From the NCBI GenBank assembly GCA_007123425.1, contig SKLC01000285.1:1-14044 (forward strand): a DNA stretch of 14,044 bases, in the 5' to 3' direction. The stretch is from Nitriliruptoraceae bacterium (GTDB taxonomy: Bacteria > Actinomycetota > Nitriliruptoria > Nitriliruptorales > Nitriliruptoraceae). Below the pieces are notes generated by a model. That model had not been told where the DNA came from, did no database searches, and worked only from the letters and a program-made list of their open reading frames with translations. Numbering within the stretch: the stretch's first letter is position 1; each line of letters begins with the position of its first letter. Both the position numbers and the translations under genes were made by a program. Shown piece after piece: positions 13,881 through 14,044 of the stretch.

Positions 13881-14044
13881 TCAGGCCACCGCGTCGATGC
13901 GGGCGGCGAGATCGAGGTCCTTGTCGGTCACCCCGCCCTCGCTGTGGGTCGTCAGCGCGACCCTGACCGTGGTGTAGGAGTTGTACAGGTCGGGATGGTG
14001 CTCGGCCTCGTCAGCGAGATCGGCGACGCGGTTGACGAAGGCGA
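13881..14044 (-). CDS. Pterin-4a-carbinolamine dehydratase, C-terminal end (cut by window edge)
   Basis: The last 53 residues of a small protein that dehydrates 4a-hydroxytetrahydropterin. The family's central motif HHPD, in DEAEHHPDLYNSY, is visible, followed by VRVALTTHSEGGVTDKDLDLAARI, the standard final strand and helix. The N-terminal half is beyond the right edge. It converges on LivG and is probably not part of the catabolic cluster; in actinobacteria such genes are often isolated housekeeping genes. Confidence 0.88.
   Translation of the reverse strand, partial: AFVNRVADLADEAEHHPDLYNSYTTVRVALTTHSEGGVTDKDLDLAARIDAVA

Overview
The window is very GC-rich (A+T-rich only in a few short promoter-like islands). 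Codon third positions are nearly all G/C, GTG starts are common, and stop/start overlaps of the ATGA/GTGA type occur at most junctions. This points to an actinobacterium (Actinomycetota); I cannot name the genus from the sequence. No RNA genes, CRISPR arrays, insertion sequences or phage genes were seen. It reads as a chromosomal catabolic region.

Layout. (a) 1-6367, minus strand: a compact operon, read from right to left. It starts with a carotenoid-oxygenase-family dioxygenase (6367-4904) and continues with a small lipocalin-like protein, a PaaN-type aldehyde dehydrogenase, an SCP2-type thiolase, a classical-type thiolase with altered catalytic residues, and the start of an LLM (luciferase-like) flavin/F420 oxidoreductase that runs off the left edge. 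Four successive junctions are 4-base stop/start overlaps. (b) 6368-6555: a promoter and candidate operator for that operon, then a strong 15-bp hairpin just behind the next operon. (c) 6556-11870, minus strand: an AMP-forming acyl-CoA ligase, two branched-chain-type (LivH/LivM) permeases and a lipoprotein substrate-binding protein. (d) 11871-12258: a divergent control region. (e) 12259-13831, plus strand: the two ATPases, LivF and LivG, that complete the importer. (f) 13881-14044, minus strand: the C-terminal end of a pterin-4a-carbinolamine dehydratase, probably unrelated.

How the genes may work together (inference). The Liv-type importer and its acyl-CoA ligase would take up and activate a hydrophobic or aromatic carboxylate. 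The carotenoid oxygenase would cleave a C=C bond to carbonyl products, and the PaaN-like enzyme would oxidise the aldehyde. The ligase would make CoA thioesters, and the thiolases would shorten them. The LLM oxidoreductase would add a redox step. The two minus-strand operons share the 9-base motif CTGACTTTG inside the 17-base spacer of their predicted promoters, which suggests one regulator controls both. No regulator gene lies in the window.

The main points for follow-up are the shared promoter motif, the unusual gene combination, the classical thiolase with Ser and Ala at two of four catalytic positions, and the odd start regions of LivH (CTG) and LivG (a perfect ribosome-binding sequence with no canonical start codon after it).
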